The notes: generated from the letters alone by a model not told the origin. Shown: positions 1-15,200, counted from the stretch's first letter. The stretch: 64,000 bases of DNA from Rostratula benghalensis (GCA_013399305.1 VXAI01000066.1:1236374-1300373), one strand, 5' to 3'. A program made the numbers and translations.

Positions 1-69
1 AAATAATTACTAAAACATATTCAAAGAAAAACAGCCATTTTAGGCATAAAATTCTCATTATTGTTACAG

Positions 70-201
70 GTTACGTGGCTCTATATTATTCAGATTTCTG
101 GATTGCTGCTTGTGTGTGTCCTACAGTTCTTTAATTCTATGATTCTTGGATCATTACTTTTAAGTTTTAATGCTTCTGTCTTGTTAGCAAGAACAATCCA
201 G
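70..201 (+). CDS. DPY19L3: DPY19L3 exon (first in window)
   Basis: 132 bp, 44 codons, phase 0 at both ends, from the acceptor ttacag to the donor gtatgt. It encodes two hydrophobic stretches including LLLVCVLQFFNSMILGSLLL, a membrane hairpin of the DPY19 core. The text 'attctatgattc' inside it is coding (NSMI) and is not a CR1 tail. Confidence 0.92.
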
Positions 202-3200
202 GTATGTACCAAAACGTTTTTGTAATTTGAGTGTGATATATATAGATAAATGAGTACTTCATATACATTGTAATCTTAAATTACTAACACTAATTAGAGG
301 AATTCCAACCGCACAAAGCAACAAAACCATTACATGAGCAAATAATACATTCAGTTAGACTACAGCATAACCAAGCACTTGAGATGCCATAATTCTGGGA
401 TTGGTGTTAGCATTTATGATTGTGCAAGCTGCAGTTTGGATCCTGCAAAAAAATTGCAGAAATGAACTTCACACCTGTTTCAAGCAGGACTTGTTTTAGA
501 TTCATGGCTCTGCCTCCAACGAAGTATTCTGTGTGAGCAGTTTACTGAAATCTATGGTTTCTTTCAAAGGTTGGGGTTTCTTTCCCCTTATTTACAATTG
601 CCTTTTTTTCTGACACTGGCATTAATGGCAGCCTCTAGACAGAGTGTATGAACTTACAGGGCCCTTCCTGCTCTCTCTCAATAGTGACCTTCTAAAATCA
701 AGACTCTGTTTTTGGTAGTTACACAGTGCCTGCACCTTTTCTAAACAGCCTGTGAGGTGAGCATCCAAAGAACCATTCTCAGATCTGGAACTTTGAGCTG
801 GAAAACTGCTCAAAATCCTATGAACTGACAGTTAAAGCCAAAAGACACCTTTTCCACCTAATGATGAGGTATTTCCAAAGGCACACGATGCTGTTGGAAA
901 TGAGGGGAATCCTGGAACACAGCCACAGTCGCACTGGTGGCCAGCAGTTGCATAAATATAATGGGGCCATCTCTGAAGGAAGGCTGTTGTGGTTTGTTAT
1001 GAAACTGCCAGATCAATACGCTGGGGAGCTTTTACAATATTGTCTCTTCAGTTTTGTGGAAGAAATATATCTTTGTCCTGGATACTTGGTTATGTATACA
1101 CTTCTGCTTATATGAACCTGATACAAATCTAATACTGATCAGGCCTCACAGAGAAGCGATTTCACGTGGCCTGTGTTGCTTTTCTTGGAAATACATACAA
1201 ATGTGCTGAAATACCACCATGTTCTTCTGTCTAGAAAAACCTGAAAAAAGGAGGCTTGCTTAATAGGCTTGGGAAACTTTTCCTCCATGTACTATTAGTC
1301 TTGTGCTTGACTCTCCTAATAAATAAGTTTATAAAGGTAAGCAAATAATTTTTAATATAGAAACTTAGAAAATGTATTAAGCTAAATACTATTTGGTAAT
1401 AATATACAGTAGTATTAAATAAAGATTGCAATGACATTTCATTGCATTTCAGAGACTGCATTTTAGAAATGGAAAATGGTTTTGTTCATTGTTTTGGTGT
1501 ATAGATTTTAAAATCTATTCTAAGAACTGCAGAAATTAATGCCAAATATTCAAATACATACTCAGAACTTGCAACTCATCTGTAATTTTATGACAAGTGT
1601 AGATTTATACTGCATTCTGATACTGCTGAACGTTTTCAAAGTTTTTCTTTGAATGTACTGTTTAATGAATGTGGTTGAAAATTAATAGTTATTATACGAA
1701 TGTTGTAGACCATGCCAGGCTTCTGTTTGCTTCCTGTGCACAGAGGTATCTGCAGACATTAGTGACAGTAACACTTCCTTTGCTTTCAAGTTTTAGTCTC
1801 TTCAAAAGATCTGTTAAAATTTAGTACACGTGGAAATGAAAACTATTGCAGTGAGACGTGATAAGTCATTGAAATAAAAAATACAGCCAAGACCAGTTTG
1901 CCCTGCAGTGTCTTTATCTGTAAATAAGACACGAATCCCAACAGGTATTCTAAAAAGTAAGTTGCCCTTTGGATCACAAGACCATAACTGCAAACAAAAG
2001 GCTTATTTGATTGCAGAGCAGCCTGTCTCATTGAGCCTGTGTTGCTCAATGCTTACATTTGAATGACGAAAAAACTTTTTACAGTGTGAAGCTTAACTTT
2101 TTGATACTTAAAATACAATTTCCCTTCTTTTTCCCTATTTATAGAAAATTCTTCATCTTGAGTCAGATGAACATATATTCAAATTCCTGAAAGCAAAATT
2201 TGGATTTGGGGCAACAAGGTATGATTTAGCTGCAATTTTACTTTTCTGTATGACTTCATTAAGTGAAGCCTGAAGGTTGTTCTTATTTAAAATCTTGGTG
2301 ATAAATTATGGGTCCTTACCTCATGTCTGTGTCATACATTTTCTTTCATAATAATCTCCACAGCTGTGGCCTTATAATTGCTTGGGAAAAAGTAGGCTTT
2401 GGGCCTTTTTGACATCAAGTTATGAAATCCATGATGACAAGGATTGTTCTTTTTCCTTTAGAGATTTTGATGCTAACCTCTATCTTTGCGAAGAAGCTTT
2501 TGGTTTACTACCATTAAACACTTTTTCAAGACTCTCGGATACATTGCTTTTTTGCATCTACATATTTGTTCTCTTCCTTATGACAGTAGCAGCTGTAATT
2601 GTTGCCTTTCGGAACCTCAGGTAAAATAGGTTTTAAAAATAAGTCACGTTTTTATCAATTTTTTCTTCTTCAACAGGCTAAGGTGCTGACAGTTGAATAC
2701 AGCAGCATACAGTATTGCTTTCCACAGGTACTAAAGAAACAGTAGGACATATAGTAGAGAGATCAAGCAAAATAAGTAACTTCCCATTAAAGCTAAAAAT
2801 GTAAAGGATGTAATAAGATTAAACAAAAAAAAAAACCCCATTCTTCTCTAGATCCAAGCTCCTTTGTTGGCTGTTGAAGTTGTGCAGTATGTGTGAGATT
2901 GCTTAGTTGGGTTTTTTGGAGGGAGGGGAAGCAAGGGAGGGGTGCCTTTATAGAAAACAGTGTTGGTTTCTTCAGTTCATCCTCTTTTCTGTGCAAAGTG
3001 CTACCAAACAACAATTGCCCTGGTGGTATCCTCAAACTGCCCACAGTGAGCTGGGATAGTCTGGGCTGAACTCCCTGTGTGAGGAAACAGGAGTGGGAGA
3101 CCACAACTGAGTTCCTGTAGCTCATCTGTAGCATTTGGAGGAATTTACAGAACAATAAAGTAATATTGGGGTTTTTTAATAGAAATACTATTAAATTTAA

Positions 3201-6200
3201 AATAAATTTTAAAAAAGTAAATGGTGCACTGTGGATCTCTCAGTGTCACGTTTGCAACCTGGGCAGAAGTTAGAAAGGATTATATAAAACTTGATTAAGT
3301 GATGTAACTAATGCCACTGATCATAGATTGTAGGGAAAACAAAGTAAAACAGGGAAAGAGGAGGAGGGAGAGGATCAGATCAAAAATTGTGATTTTTGAA
3401 ATCGGAGAGACGCTCTGGTTTCAAAAAATATGATAATTGTGAAGTGAGAGTCATCTGTAAGGTGCTTTGCTACTGTTCAACCAGCCTCTTAAAGACCTTA
3501 CTGCATCCATCAAATTTAAAAACAAACAAAAGACTCTAAAGCTCTTATTTTCTGTAAATGTAATCCCAAACAGCACCCTAATTTTTAACACTGCCCAATT
3601 ATCTCAGTTATCCCCCACCTGAAAAAACTGGGGAAAAATACCCCACACATGTAAAGAGCTTTTTTTTTTGATCAGCCCTCCACATACACTCAACAAGATC
3701 AGCCACATCCAGCAACAGCCAGTTCTTTCAGCACCTCTTTTCTCTAAACTTGCTGCCAATCTAGAGCTTTCGTGGCATCCAGATAGACCAGCACAGCCCC
3801 ACAAAACACAGGGAGTTCTTTGCTGTCATCAAAAGCCCTGTGAACCCTGTGGAAATAGCTATTCCAGGCTATTTCAAGTGAGGCCTGCCTTTCTGTAAAT
3901 GTTTTATCTTATTCTGAAACAGCTCATTTAAACTCATTCCCTTTCCAGAAAACCAGACATGAAAAGAAATACCTGATGCTGCATCAAGTTGCTATCAGGC
4001 TTAATTATATCATAGATACAGTAGGAGGTGGCTGAGTGATAGCAGTAGTATTGCTCTTTAGCATCAGAAGAATTAAATGCTTTTTAAAATGCAGACAACT
4101 GTATGAAATATGTTACAGAGCTTAATATAACACTTCATGTTTTTCTGTTTAATTAGTGGTTCAAATCAAGTCCAGTTCGTGGAAAAAATGGAAGAATGCA
4201 CAGTAACACTGAAGCCTGATGCTGCTTACAACTTAATTCACACAGTTCTTTTTGGATGCCTGGCATTAAGCACAATGAGGTATATATATTATTTTTTTTA
4301 TTTCTACTAAAGGCTTGTTAGATGATTGAGTCTATTTTGATAACTGTGCAAAATATACTGACTACAAACTGTTGGGATCATGAACCCTCTTTCTCTCCCC
4401 GGTGTGTTTCTGCGTGTAGGCTGAGGCATTTCCCAAAATTCTGCCAAAAAGAATGTTTGAAAGTTTGGGAGCAGCAGTGTTCTCAAGTACTAAAGTGCAA
4501 AGCTAATCTTTTCCTCAGTTCTTTCAGAGTCCTTAAAATCCAAGAAAACTGAGTTCAGAATTTCTCTAACATAACTGCTCTCATGAACATGACTTAACAG
4601 AGCTCCAGATGATCAGCAAAATCTTCTCTCTGTCATTCCAGAATGAAGTACCTCTGGACATCCCACATGTGTGTGTTTGCATCTTTTGGCCTCTGCAGTA
4701 CAGAAATATGGAAACTTATCCTGAAGTGTATTCATCTCTACACGTCCCAGAGGGTTAGCACTTAATACTTAGGGCATTTCATGACGTTTGTTTTCGCTCT
4801 ATATCTAAACCAAGACTCAGAATTATAAGGCATCTGAAATTAATATTCTTTGTAACCCTCAAACTGGGTATCTCTGCAGTACCTTTGTATAAATTTAGTA
4901 AGTAAAACTTGTTTTCCAGTGCTTTATATATTAAACAATTCCATCTGAATACACTAGATGGCAATACAGATGCAGCTATGAAAAATAACCACAATTTCAC
5001 TAAAAAAGTCTTAGTCACCATATTAAGAAATCATCCGCGGTCTCAGAAGACCTTTACAGTCTATTATAGTGCATTGTACAGTGTTTTCCACTTCACAGAA
5101 TGCAAATTTAAGTATACAGATATAGATGTATCATTTGTGGTGGGTCTGTAGTAAGGGTTTAACATGAAAACAAAATCAGAATATAGCCTTAATAAATATG
5201 TCAGATATCAATACATTAGAAGTTAAGTCAATTGAAATAATTGTATCATCAGAATAACCAGTATTTTCCCCTGGTTTCTCCTAGACCCATGCGATCAAGT
5301 ATTCTGTGACAATAATTACATTACTCTACATTTCATATAAGGTAAGTAATTTCTTTTCTCGATGTTTTGGCAATTTTTAGCTGCATGGACTATTCCTTTT
5401 CTCAAAAAGAGATGTTGTTTAATTATATGTAAGATTTGTAGCTCCAAATGAAAACTGGGGAAGGCTGCCCGAATGAAGTGCAAGTACGAGATTCTATGGA
5501 AGGGCTCCGTTGGGCTCACTTGATCTGAAGGAGCTGTTTGTTGGTAGAAATGTTTGTGTGTGAGTGAGTCACCAGCTGTGATTTACATGGATGATGTTGT
5601 GGAAAGGCAAGTTGTCTGGTTTGGTTGTAACTGGGGTGCAGATGGGATGCAGATTGTTACATTGTGCACTGGTTCCCTGTAGGATCAGAAATAATCATAA
5701 AGTTCTGTACTACAGTGCCTCATCCCAGGTGTTCTAAAGTTCAGAACTGTTAAAGTACTTTAAGTACTTAAGTACTGGGCAAGTACTTACATTCTCTTCA
5801 GTGAGTCCAGAAACAAATGATCATGGTCAAATATACAGATAAAATTTCAAGTAACAACACGTACAAGATTATTGGTCTGTCAGTCTGTCACGGCAGTGAG
5901 ATTTAGAACATCAATTCAATGGGCATCCCATTCTTTTAGTCTGTATTTACAAAGACAAAAAGTTCAGATGCTGCAAAGCTGAGAGAGACAGAGAGCCCTC
6001 TGGAAAGCAGCCCCCCCTGATGGGGAAATAAAGCCGTCCAGATCCCCTCTAACCAGATCCCCTGGCAATGGGCAGAATAAAACTCCTTACATGGAAAGAT
6101 CCAGAAACTACCAGTTCCTTCTGTGGGAATGTGTTTGTATGTTCGCTCAGAAACGATCTGACAGGGCAGGTGGATTTTGACAGCAGAGACAACTTGGCTT

Positions 6201-9200
6201 TCTCCTTCCCAGAGAAGAATTTACCTGGTCATGCACGAGGGCTGCTCACACCGCGTGAGCACCTCCCTCCATACTCACTGCAAAGTTTACCTGCTGTCGT
6301 GGCTGCTTCTCTTGAGCTAGTAGTAGGGCAGTTTTGTATTCCATCACTTGTTAACGTTTGTCAGAAGAGCTATTCTTCAGTGCCATTCCTCAAAATAGGA
6401 GTTTTATGGGATTATTAACTTAATCCTGAATAAGCTAATGAAAGCCTCTTTTGAGGCATGTGGTCACTACAGTCCCAAATAGATTACTTGAGCAGTAATT
6501 TACTGAGATCCAGATGCAGGTACAGTGCTAGTACAGTGTATTTTGAGACCTATAAGACATGTATTTCTTTACACAGGTTCTCTTCATTAGTGTAGTGCAG
6601 AGGTCTTTTAGGTCAAGTTTAAGTGTTGAAGTATTTTGTGCTGCAGAGAACGTATGTAATGCAGTACTAAGTAGTGTTGGTGTTTCAGTTCATACTGTAC
6701 ATTTCAGCTGTCTCTGTCTATTGTATTTAACTTCTAAACACAACAGTAACCATCAATTTGTGTTTTATGTCAGTCATTCCTAATTAAATGTTTGGAACTT
6801 AAAATTAGCTCCTGAGCTTCAGCGAGTCTGTAGGTCCTGGTTTTACAAACCTTAGGAAAAATATTCCCCATTATCAGTTTAAAGTATGGCACCATGCCAT
6901 TTTCTTGGCTTGGTTTTGGCTTTGCTGTGAGTCAGAAATAACATTTTATGGTACCTTTTTCCTATTTTTAAGCCTTTTGGAAATTAGTCCTTGAAGTTTT
7001 TCCACTCCAGAACAAACCCCTGTGTTGCTAATTTGACACCTGACAACGGGCTGCTTCTGCTGAAGCCTTTGGCCCCAGGGAAGAGCATGTTACAAGTTGA
7101 AAATCCCTTTTACATCCCACTCACTATCCTGAATGGTTTGTTACATCCCTAATACATTCCATCTGTTCTTCTCTATCCATTCCTTGGGTCCTGGTACACT
7201 TTTTCCTCAGTCTGACATACACTTGATTTACAAGACTAACTTGTTAGATGAGTGTTATTGGTCCATATTTTTGGATGCTTCTTACTTGCTTTGTTGTTAT
7301 TCTGTTGTGTTCAGAACTCATGAAGTTCCTCAGTTTTCTCTTGGCTTGGCTAATCAAATGTAGCACTACCTGAAAATTTCACTGCCTCAGAATTCTCCTT
7401 TTACAATCAGCAATAGCAAGTCCCACTACCAAAATTTTGCTGCAGGGCAGGTTTGTAGGAAAGCAGAGCCTGTTTCCTCCTGTCTCCAGCCTGAAGGGAC
7501 TCCAAGCTTTCACTCCAAGCTCACAAGCTTTCACAATGTTTAGCTATGGAGGGCAGTTCAGTAATGAAGAGAGGAATTTTTGATTTGTTATGAGACTCCA
7601 CAGTCTCGTTTTACAACTGCTTAATTTATTTACTGATCTCCCGAGAGTTTTTCTGAAGAGCAGAAATATGGCTATGATAATCCTGCTGTACTTCCCAAAA
7701 CTGTAAGGATACTGCCATAACTATCTGTTGATGTTTCTCAATCTACCAGCCAGCATTACTTTAACAGATATATCAAGTAAACAGTTAAGCTGGTAAGTAT
7801 CTTAATTGACCCAACTATACCTGCTGCTCCCCAGTCCTCCTACATAATTAGTTTTAGTGAAAATTAGTGAATACTTTTGCTAAGTAGTTCAGCAGCATCA
7901 CATTCAAACTCCTTCTGAACTCTTGGCTGAATATTATCTAAATTGGATGGTTTTCAGGTTATCAGGCGGGTTTTCTGACACTATTTTTTCCTGGGGGCAT
8001 TTCACTTCACAAGGCAGTGATCCTTATTATCTAAAGAAAACAGGTTTGGAATAGGTTTCACCATAACATCCTCGTAGTAAAGACTGATGCAAAGCAATCA
8101 GTTAGTCATTAGCGTTGTCATTATCTCTCTTAATTACTCCCTTTTGCCCTTGAATAATTACTAGCTTAAACAACAAGAAACCCTTAAATAAATCTTTGTT
8201 CTGTTAGCTTTTTGGGGGGGAGGGTTAAGCATGAATTATGTATTATTCATCTTCAGTAAATTTTGAAGTGTTTTCCCCCAAGTCTGTTGTCTGCTGCTGG
8301 TCAGTGTCACCTTTTTTTTTTTTTTTTCCCTTCAGTGGTTCTCTTTTAATTAAACTTCTGAAATGCCATTAATGGGATTCACAGCTCTAATGACTTTAAC
8401 TTCTGATACAGATTCTCTAACTTTTTTTTTTTTTTGTTTAGCTGTAAGTTGCTTTTTCAAACCTAACGTCAATTCCTGGGGCCTTTCCTTCTGCTGTAAT
8501 CACAGACATCATTTGATGGAATGGCTGTTACCTCCTGAACTTTTACTTGACACCTCTGTGTCTTGTTCCTTTTCTTAAGGGTTGGGCTGTCAAGAAATAA
8601 TTTAAAACATTAGCGTTCATCTTAAAGTCCAGGGAACTGAAGTGTTTGCTTGTAAAGTAAATACAACGCACAGTAGACATTTGGTGGCAACTTTTGGTTT
8701 CCCATGGATTTTAAGATGCAAACTGCTCTTAACTAATGGGGTTCTGGAAAACTGCAGCAAGATGTGCATCTGAGAAGAGCTGTTCTTCTCTGGCTCACCA
8801 CAGCAGGTGATTCTGTTCCTCCTGGTCACCTGGCAGGAGCTGCAGGTCTCAAACTCTGCAATGGTGTGTTCTCACAGGGACTCCAGGCACCTCCCCTCAC
8901 AAGAAGGGTAGATATCCTTATGTCTTGCAACTTAGCCCTGAGCTGCACCAGTTCAGTTACTAGCTAAGAGGAAATAATAGGTTTCAACATCCAGAACTTG
9001 TTTGGTTCATTCTGCCTTCAGTTTGTTTTATTTTGTTTTCATTATAGTTCTGGCCAGGAATAATGGATGAACTGTCAGAGCTGAGAGAGTTCTATGACCC
9101 AGACACGGTGGAGCTGATGAACTGGATTAAGTAAGAGGATTTTTTCCCTATTTAACTTAAATGCTATTTGTGCAGATTTAATGTTCTTAGTTATAGTGTT

Positions 9201-12200
9201 CTCCTTATTTGTCACAGCTCATCAGTGAACTCTGGTGACCCACGGAGATAGTTCAGGATGAAAGGGCTCTCAGGAGGTTAGGACATTCCCAGCTGTGGAG
9301 AGCAGTGAGGTGCAGTGTCCCCCAGACTGCTCTGCCCTGGGTGTCCTCCTCCTGTGCTGCGTGCGTGGCAGGGAGCCAGTTGTCTCCATTTGCTCCCATA
9401 AGCACACCTAGATCTCCCAGCTGAAAGAGGTCAGTTTGGAGGTGTCAGGCTGCTTCCATCATATTTTAGCTGCCTCTTTACATTAATCGGCCTTTACAGT
9501 GAAGTAATTTTATTATTTCCCCCTCAACCTGGTGTCCTTCTCTTTTCAACTTCATAAATTGAAAAATGTTGGATGTACAGTTGTGGGGCTGGAAAACCTG
9601 TACTCCACTCTCTGTTTCTCAAACTAATTAATCTAAATTGTTTATACTTAATAGAATTAATGCTAACGGGTTAAACTAAACAAAATGTTTGTAATTGAAC
9701 TGGCCACAGCTGAGCAAAGGTGCAAAGGCTCCTTTAGGAGCATGAGTTAATAATTCCAGCCCTGCCTCCTCACTTCTGCTTTCTCACAGAGCGCAGGAAT
9801 GTATTTTTTTAGGAGGAAACAGTAGGATTTGCTCTGGAAGTCTGGGAATTTAAGGGCTCTCTTCTCTAGTAACATACAGTAACCACTAAAAGCTTTGAGG
9901 TTAAGTTCTGCATAGAGAGATTTCTGGGAATAACTTACTTGGAACCCTGACAAAGATTTATGGAAAAACAATCTGGTTCATGTTCTGGAGGAAACCATTC
10001 TGAAAGCAAATCTGAATTGAATACATTTAAAGTTAAATATTTGAAGTGTTTTCTTGGAGTCCTGTATTGTGTTTTCATATGCACTCAGCTTCAGTAAGGC
10101 CAGTGCCCTGTTCTACCCACAGCGACACATTTACACTCTTTAATGTTTTATTTCTTTAATCCATAAACTAGAAGGAGTAATTTAGAAGTAAAATATATTG
10201 CAAGCTTTCGCTGACTTATTTTGAAAGCAGGCCATGGGTTTTTTCCATCATTTACAATTTTTGCAGCCATATTGACATGTTTTTGTGACTGATGTTTACC
10301 AGCCAGTTCCATTTAGCGCTACTGTTTTATTAAAAGATGGTAAATGTCTGATAGTTCAGGTCTCCTGTGTACAATATAGAGAGTTATATATAGATCTAGA
10401 CATAAAATATGCATGTGGAGTTATTCCCAGCCATGAACTGGATTTGACTGGATCCAATGAGACTAATTTTTCAAATGTTCTCAGTGCTGAGAGTGCTAAA
10501 CTGGTGCTTGTCCTCTCTTCATTCTAAGTCATGACAGACAATTACAAAGGGAAATTTTCTACTTAGAATTTATTGCGTTTAGAAATATTATTCCTGTAAA
10601 GAAGAGTTAATTATCTATGCTTTAAATACAAGTCAACAAAATTTATGGTAAGTTTGTCAAAGTGGGACAGATTTTCTTAAATTGATGTGTAAGAAAAATA
10701 TTTTACTCTACTAACACTTGATATTTCTGCTGAAGTTAATGATCTGTCAGGGTTCATGTCAGGAACTAATCATTCGTTATTAAAACTCAGCATGAGCAGC
10801 TCTAATTTGTCATGTGTAGCAGTGAATTAGGAATAACTCATCTGTCTTGCAATCTCTCCACAACAAGAAAACCCTTCCTATCTAAATGCATATTAACTTG
10901 TGCAAATACACAGTCTGAATAACAGACAACTCTTAGTCTGTCCACCCTGAAGTGTCTGCAGATGTATTTTAGACTCATCCCCTCACCAGAACCACCCTGG
11001 CATTTTCAGGAAGATGTACTGGTTTGTCTCTCCATAACGTTACTGCACAGCCTTGGGCTATTGCAGAGCGCAGGGTTTTACTTCATGATCCTGCATATCC
11101 CAGTCCCCTGGTTTTTCCTGCCCACCACCTCATCTTCTTAGCATGCTTTCTTAAAAATAAAAAATAAATAAAAATGAGGAAGGCCCTCCCAGTGCCCCAG
11201 GGATAATTCACAGCTGTGTTCCCAGTGGGGAGGTATATTAAAATTCTTAGTTTTGGTCTTTCTCCCCAAGACAACAGGAACAACATGCTCATTTGTGAGA
11301 TGGGGAAGAATTTCAGTAGAATGAGCAAATCAATAGCGTGAACTTCCCTACTCTGTTTACTTCTGGTAAGTGTTTAAGAAGCAATGTCTTCTGCCTTTAA
11401 AGGGGAAACCTATCTAGAATTGTGGAACATTTCATAAGCAGTTACCAAAAATCATATAAAAGCTTCTTAGAAATCTCAGACAACAGCCAAAACAATGTAA
11501 AAGTTCACTGAGGCTGAGATTGGGCAGAGCGTGATCCTACGCCAGGTGTATCTGAATGAGGTGTGGGGGACCAGCAGGCAAATTTTTATATTAGTGGAAA
11601 CCCCACAAATTTCCAAAAAACTCCTAAGGTTACAAAAATGGGATAGCCATGTTTCAGTGGTGGTTCTTTCATTTAGTAATTTATATTAATGGCTATATTT
11701 TAATGTCAAGCCAGTTATAAATTTTAACTCTTCACTCTTACTTACATGCCTGATTTTCCAGGGTAATCGCACTGAAATCAATACATATTCCAGCCTTTAA
11801 AGGCAATGTTACACCTTCTTTCTTTTTTTTAATTACTGTTTTTTAATTCTTGGGCTTATCCTTTATCATTGACTGATTTACCAGTAAAATTCAGCCATGA
11901 AATTGATAATGCTTGAGAACTAGGTTTATACCAACTGTGTAGGTGCACTCCTTTATGTGAAAAAAAAAAAAAATATATATATGCATGCATAAAATTGAGG
12001 TTGGGACTAACAGAAATGCATCTCATTGCTCTTTCTTTGTGGCTGTTGTTTTCCATTTTTACAATTTTCAGTCTTTCCAAACCAGAGGGAAAAAAAAGAA
12101 CCATGACAGTTTGACCGCATCTGCTTTACTGCCTGTCATTTGCACCTAAACCTGTCCTATTTTAATCCAGAACTCTGCAAATAAAAAGACTTCTTTTTAA

Positions 12201-15200
12201 AGAAAAAAACCTCCACCCTTCTAACCCTGAAGTGGCCTTTTTGAAAAGCCTGTTTCAGAATCTCCTTTTCTCAGCCCCCTTTGCTTTGTAGGTTCCTGTC
12301 ACACCCAGGCACTAGTAAAGGAGTAATCTGAGGTTTGTTAGATTTTATGGCTTTGAAAACCAACGACAGAGTTCAACTCTGGAGGACTTTTAATAGAAAT
12401 AAGATTTTTGTTTCTAAGGCTGGAACCTGCGATTGCAACGTTGGCCGTTTCTGTAGCACTTCCCCAAGACCAGCTGACAATAATTCTTTAGCAGCTTAAC
12501 AAGAGAAAGAAGTACTCCAGTTTTGAGATAGAGGTATAGCTCCTGTGAAGCCCTTCTGTTTTTAATGAGATATTCTTTAGTGTTTACATAATTCTCCAAA
12601 TTCTTAAGTGTAGGTAAAGAAAAGCTTCATACGATGTATATTAGTGCTTAGTTTACCCATTAGTTCAGCTGTAATTAACTTGTTGAAAGCTTAGAGCTTC
12701 AAAAATAAATGAGATTATTTGTTCAAAATGCCATCAGGCCTGCTTGGAATGACATTTAAATTACATAATGTAAATCAGTTTGACCTGCAAGTCCTTGTCA
12801 TTATTCAGTGACATTTCGTACAGAATAAATTGTTTGCAGGTTGGGCGGTGTGGTACGGAGCTTGGCAGAAAGCTATAAAACAAATTATCCTTTCATTTTA
12901 TACATCATTTCTTCAGACATTTGTAAAAATTGCTTCATTTTTCTCTAATAGAGAAGTGTCATTCAGTGGTTGGGGGCGCATTAGCTGCCTTGGATACAGA
13001 GCAGAGCCGGCTCGGGCAGGAGTAGCGGAGAAGGACACTGGCATGAGCTGCTGCAGAAACCATCCTTGAGCCTGAAAGTTGCTCGTTCGTTGTCACACCT
13101 CCCTCTGGTGGCTGTTTCAGAGGATAAACGCTCTGTAGCAGCCACCGCTGAAGTTTTTTTAAGAGTTCATTTAATAAAGGAGGGCAGAGGTTGCCAGAAG
13201 CTCAGCGTCACCGTTCCCCTGTCTGTCCCGGGGGTGAGATCCCGCAGCAGCTCTGGCTCCTGGCGCTGCCAGCAAAGCCGGGGAAGGAGTGACGTGGGGT
13301 AGAGCTGGCAGTAGCACACCTCAGTCTGGGAGCCAGGCTGGGCACTGATATGGCTGAGGTGTAGGATTTTCCTAGCACTTCAGACCCTGAGTCTCGAGGA
13401 AAAATCTGCCTTCACCTGGAACTTCTGAGCTCCAGCCAGGACCAAGGCACCTAAGCCAGTTTTTTGAAAAGCAAGAGGTTGCTTTTAAGGTATAGGAAGA
13501 AGAAGTGCTGGCAATGCTATTAATACCTGATAAATAAAGAACGCCCTCAGCTCTGTTTCACCCCTTCTGGGCAAGGAGGAATTAGGACAGGGGAAAACTG
13601 AACCCTGCATCTTCCCCGGTTGTGACACGCATTTTTACCAGGCAGTGAGGGGAAAAGGGCACTATCCCCATTTCCTCTGGCTGTTTAGAAGAAAGGCTGT
13701 TTCTTGGGAATGCTTTGTTGTGGGTTGTGGTTTTGCCTTTAGTACTTGTTAGGTTGGTTTTGTTACTCACAGAGAGTTTGATTCTGCAAAGTTTGCTTTC
13801 TGTTGGGCTCGTCAGGAAGGGGAGGTGCGGGGCTGCCTGGGTGAGGCCGCTCAGGAGAGGAGGGCAGCAGGGCGCTGCAGGGTTTGAACTGATGTGCAAC
13901 AAACACAGAAACAGACTTTTCACACTACACGTTTCCCAGCCCAGGGATAAGCACAGAAAGGTGTTGAAAGCACTTTGAGAATCAGCATTTTCATGTGGGT
14001 GTCTAAGCCCTGCCAAGCCCCTGTCTGAACCTTCCCCACCTTCTTCTCAGCTTAAAGATTTGTGCTTCCCTGCAGGCTCAGGGACGAGGCCGAGCTGGGA
14101 GCCTGTAAAGCCATTTGCATTATACTCTATTGCTCTAAGAGGAATTTACTTCTTTTAATGAAACATTTACTTCATGCCACTTGTGGCTTTGAATATTTTA
14201 AGCAAAAAGAGAAAATTTTTACAAGAGATATTAAGTATTTTTAGACTTTAAAATGAAACTGGTTTTACAAATGGCTGAAAAACTATAGTCTATCAAGTAA
14301 AGTTAAACTGGCCTATTAAAAATACTCTCTCTGTCCTTCCTAGATGAGATGAATGTACCATGCAAGATTTTTTAGGAAGGGTTTGCAATTATGAATTCAT
14401 TTGCTAAGCATAATCTCTTGAAAGGTGTTGTTTCAGTCATCATAGAACTTTCCGTAGTTAAAGGCTTAGGACAGGGGGAAATACTGCCAGAAATAGGCAT
14501 CAAAATATGCTAGAAAATACTTCAGCATACTGTGACCTTTTTTAATTAGCCTGGTTACAGCAGTCTCTGTTGCCTGACGTTTTTACTTTATGTTTTTATT
14601 ATGCCCTGTGTTGTGTCTTTGCATGTGTTTTAGATTGTAAACTTGATGGGAGGAAGGTGAGGAAAAAAATCATTTTTTTATTATGGGTGTTCAAACAATC
14701 CTGAGGTACCAAGACACTTGTTTAGGTCATAATTCCTGATGTTGGCTCTGAATTTCAGATGAGGCCACGGTACCAGTAATGGACAGCATTTCTACCTGGC
14801 ATCTCCATAATTCCTCTCCACAGTTGTCAGAGTCAGAGGATTAATGTCTCATGCAGCAAAGTTTCCATTCCAAGTGAATGGTGAATGCCAGGACAGTAGT
14901 GAGAAGTTTAACAGTGGGATTAAACAATGCATTGTATATAGAATACCTTACATATCAGACACAAATCTACCTCACAATTAGTTTCTTGAAATATTAAAAG
15001 CATTACGATATAGAAATCTACAAATACTCAGAGGCTCTGTGGACCCAAGAAATATGAAATATGGAAGTACTTTGAAATGTTCAGGATCACGTTTTCCCTG
15101 AGTTTCCTCATAGCACATAGTAATTTTTTTATTTGCAGTTAGATGGTATTATTGTGATTGATCTGCTTCACATTTGAAGAACACACAGATGTTTGAACAG

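Larger units (their letters stand above)
5342..9047. other. DPY19L3 intron, 3.7 kb
   Basis: Non-coding as far as I can see. It contains a cluster of AGTACTT palindromes (about 5750-5790), a T16 run (8312-8327), and a stretch at about 7900-8600 that may be a very old LINE remnant (separate entry). The 116-codon open frame at 6068-6418 has no recognisable domain. Confidence 0.75.

Noticed and set aside
130..155. ATTCTATGATTCTTGG resembles the CR1 3' tail microsatellite
   Set aside because: It is coding sequence of the first DPY19L3 exon (FFNSMILG), conserved with the family.
6068..6418. 116-codon frame on the + strand
   Set aside because: No domain is recognised. It lies in an intron whose flanking exons join correctly without it.
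13582..14016. 144-codon minus-strand frame in a GC-rich intronic patch
   Set aside because: Overlapping open frames on both strands reflect GC-rich composition with few stops. There is no family resemblance or splice logic.
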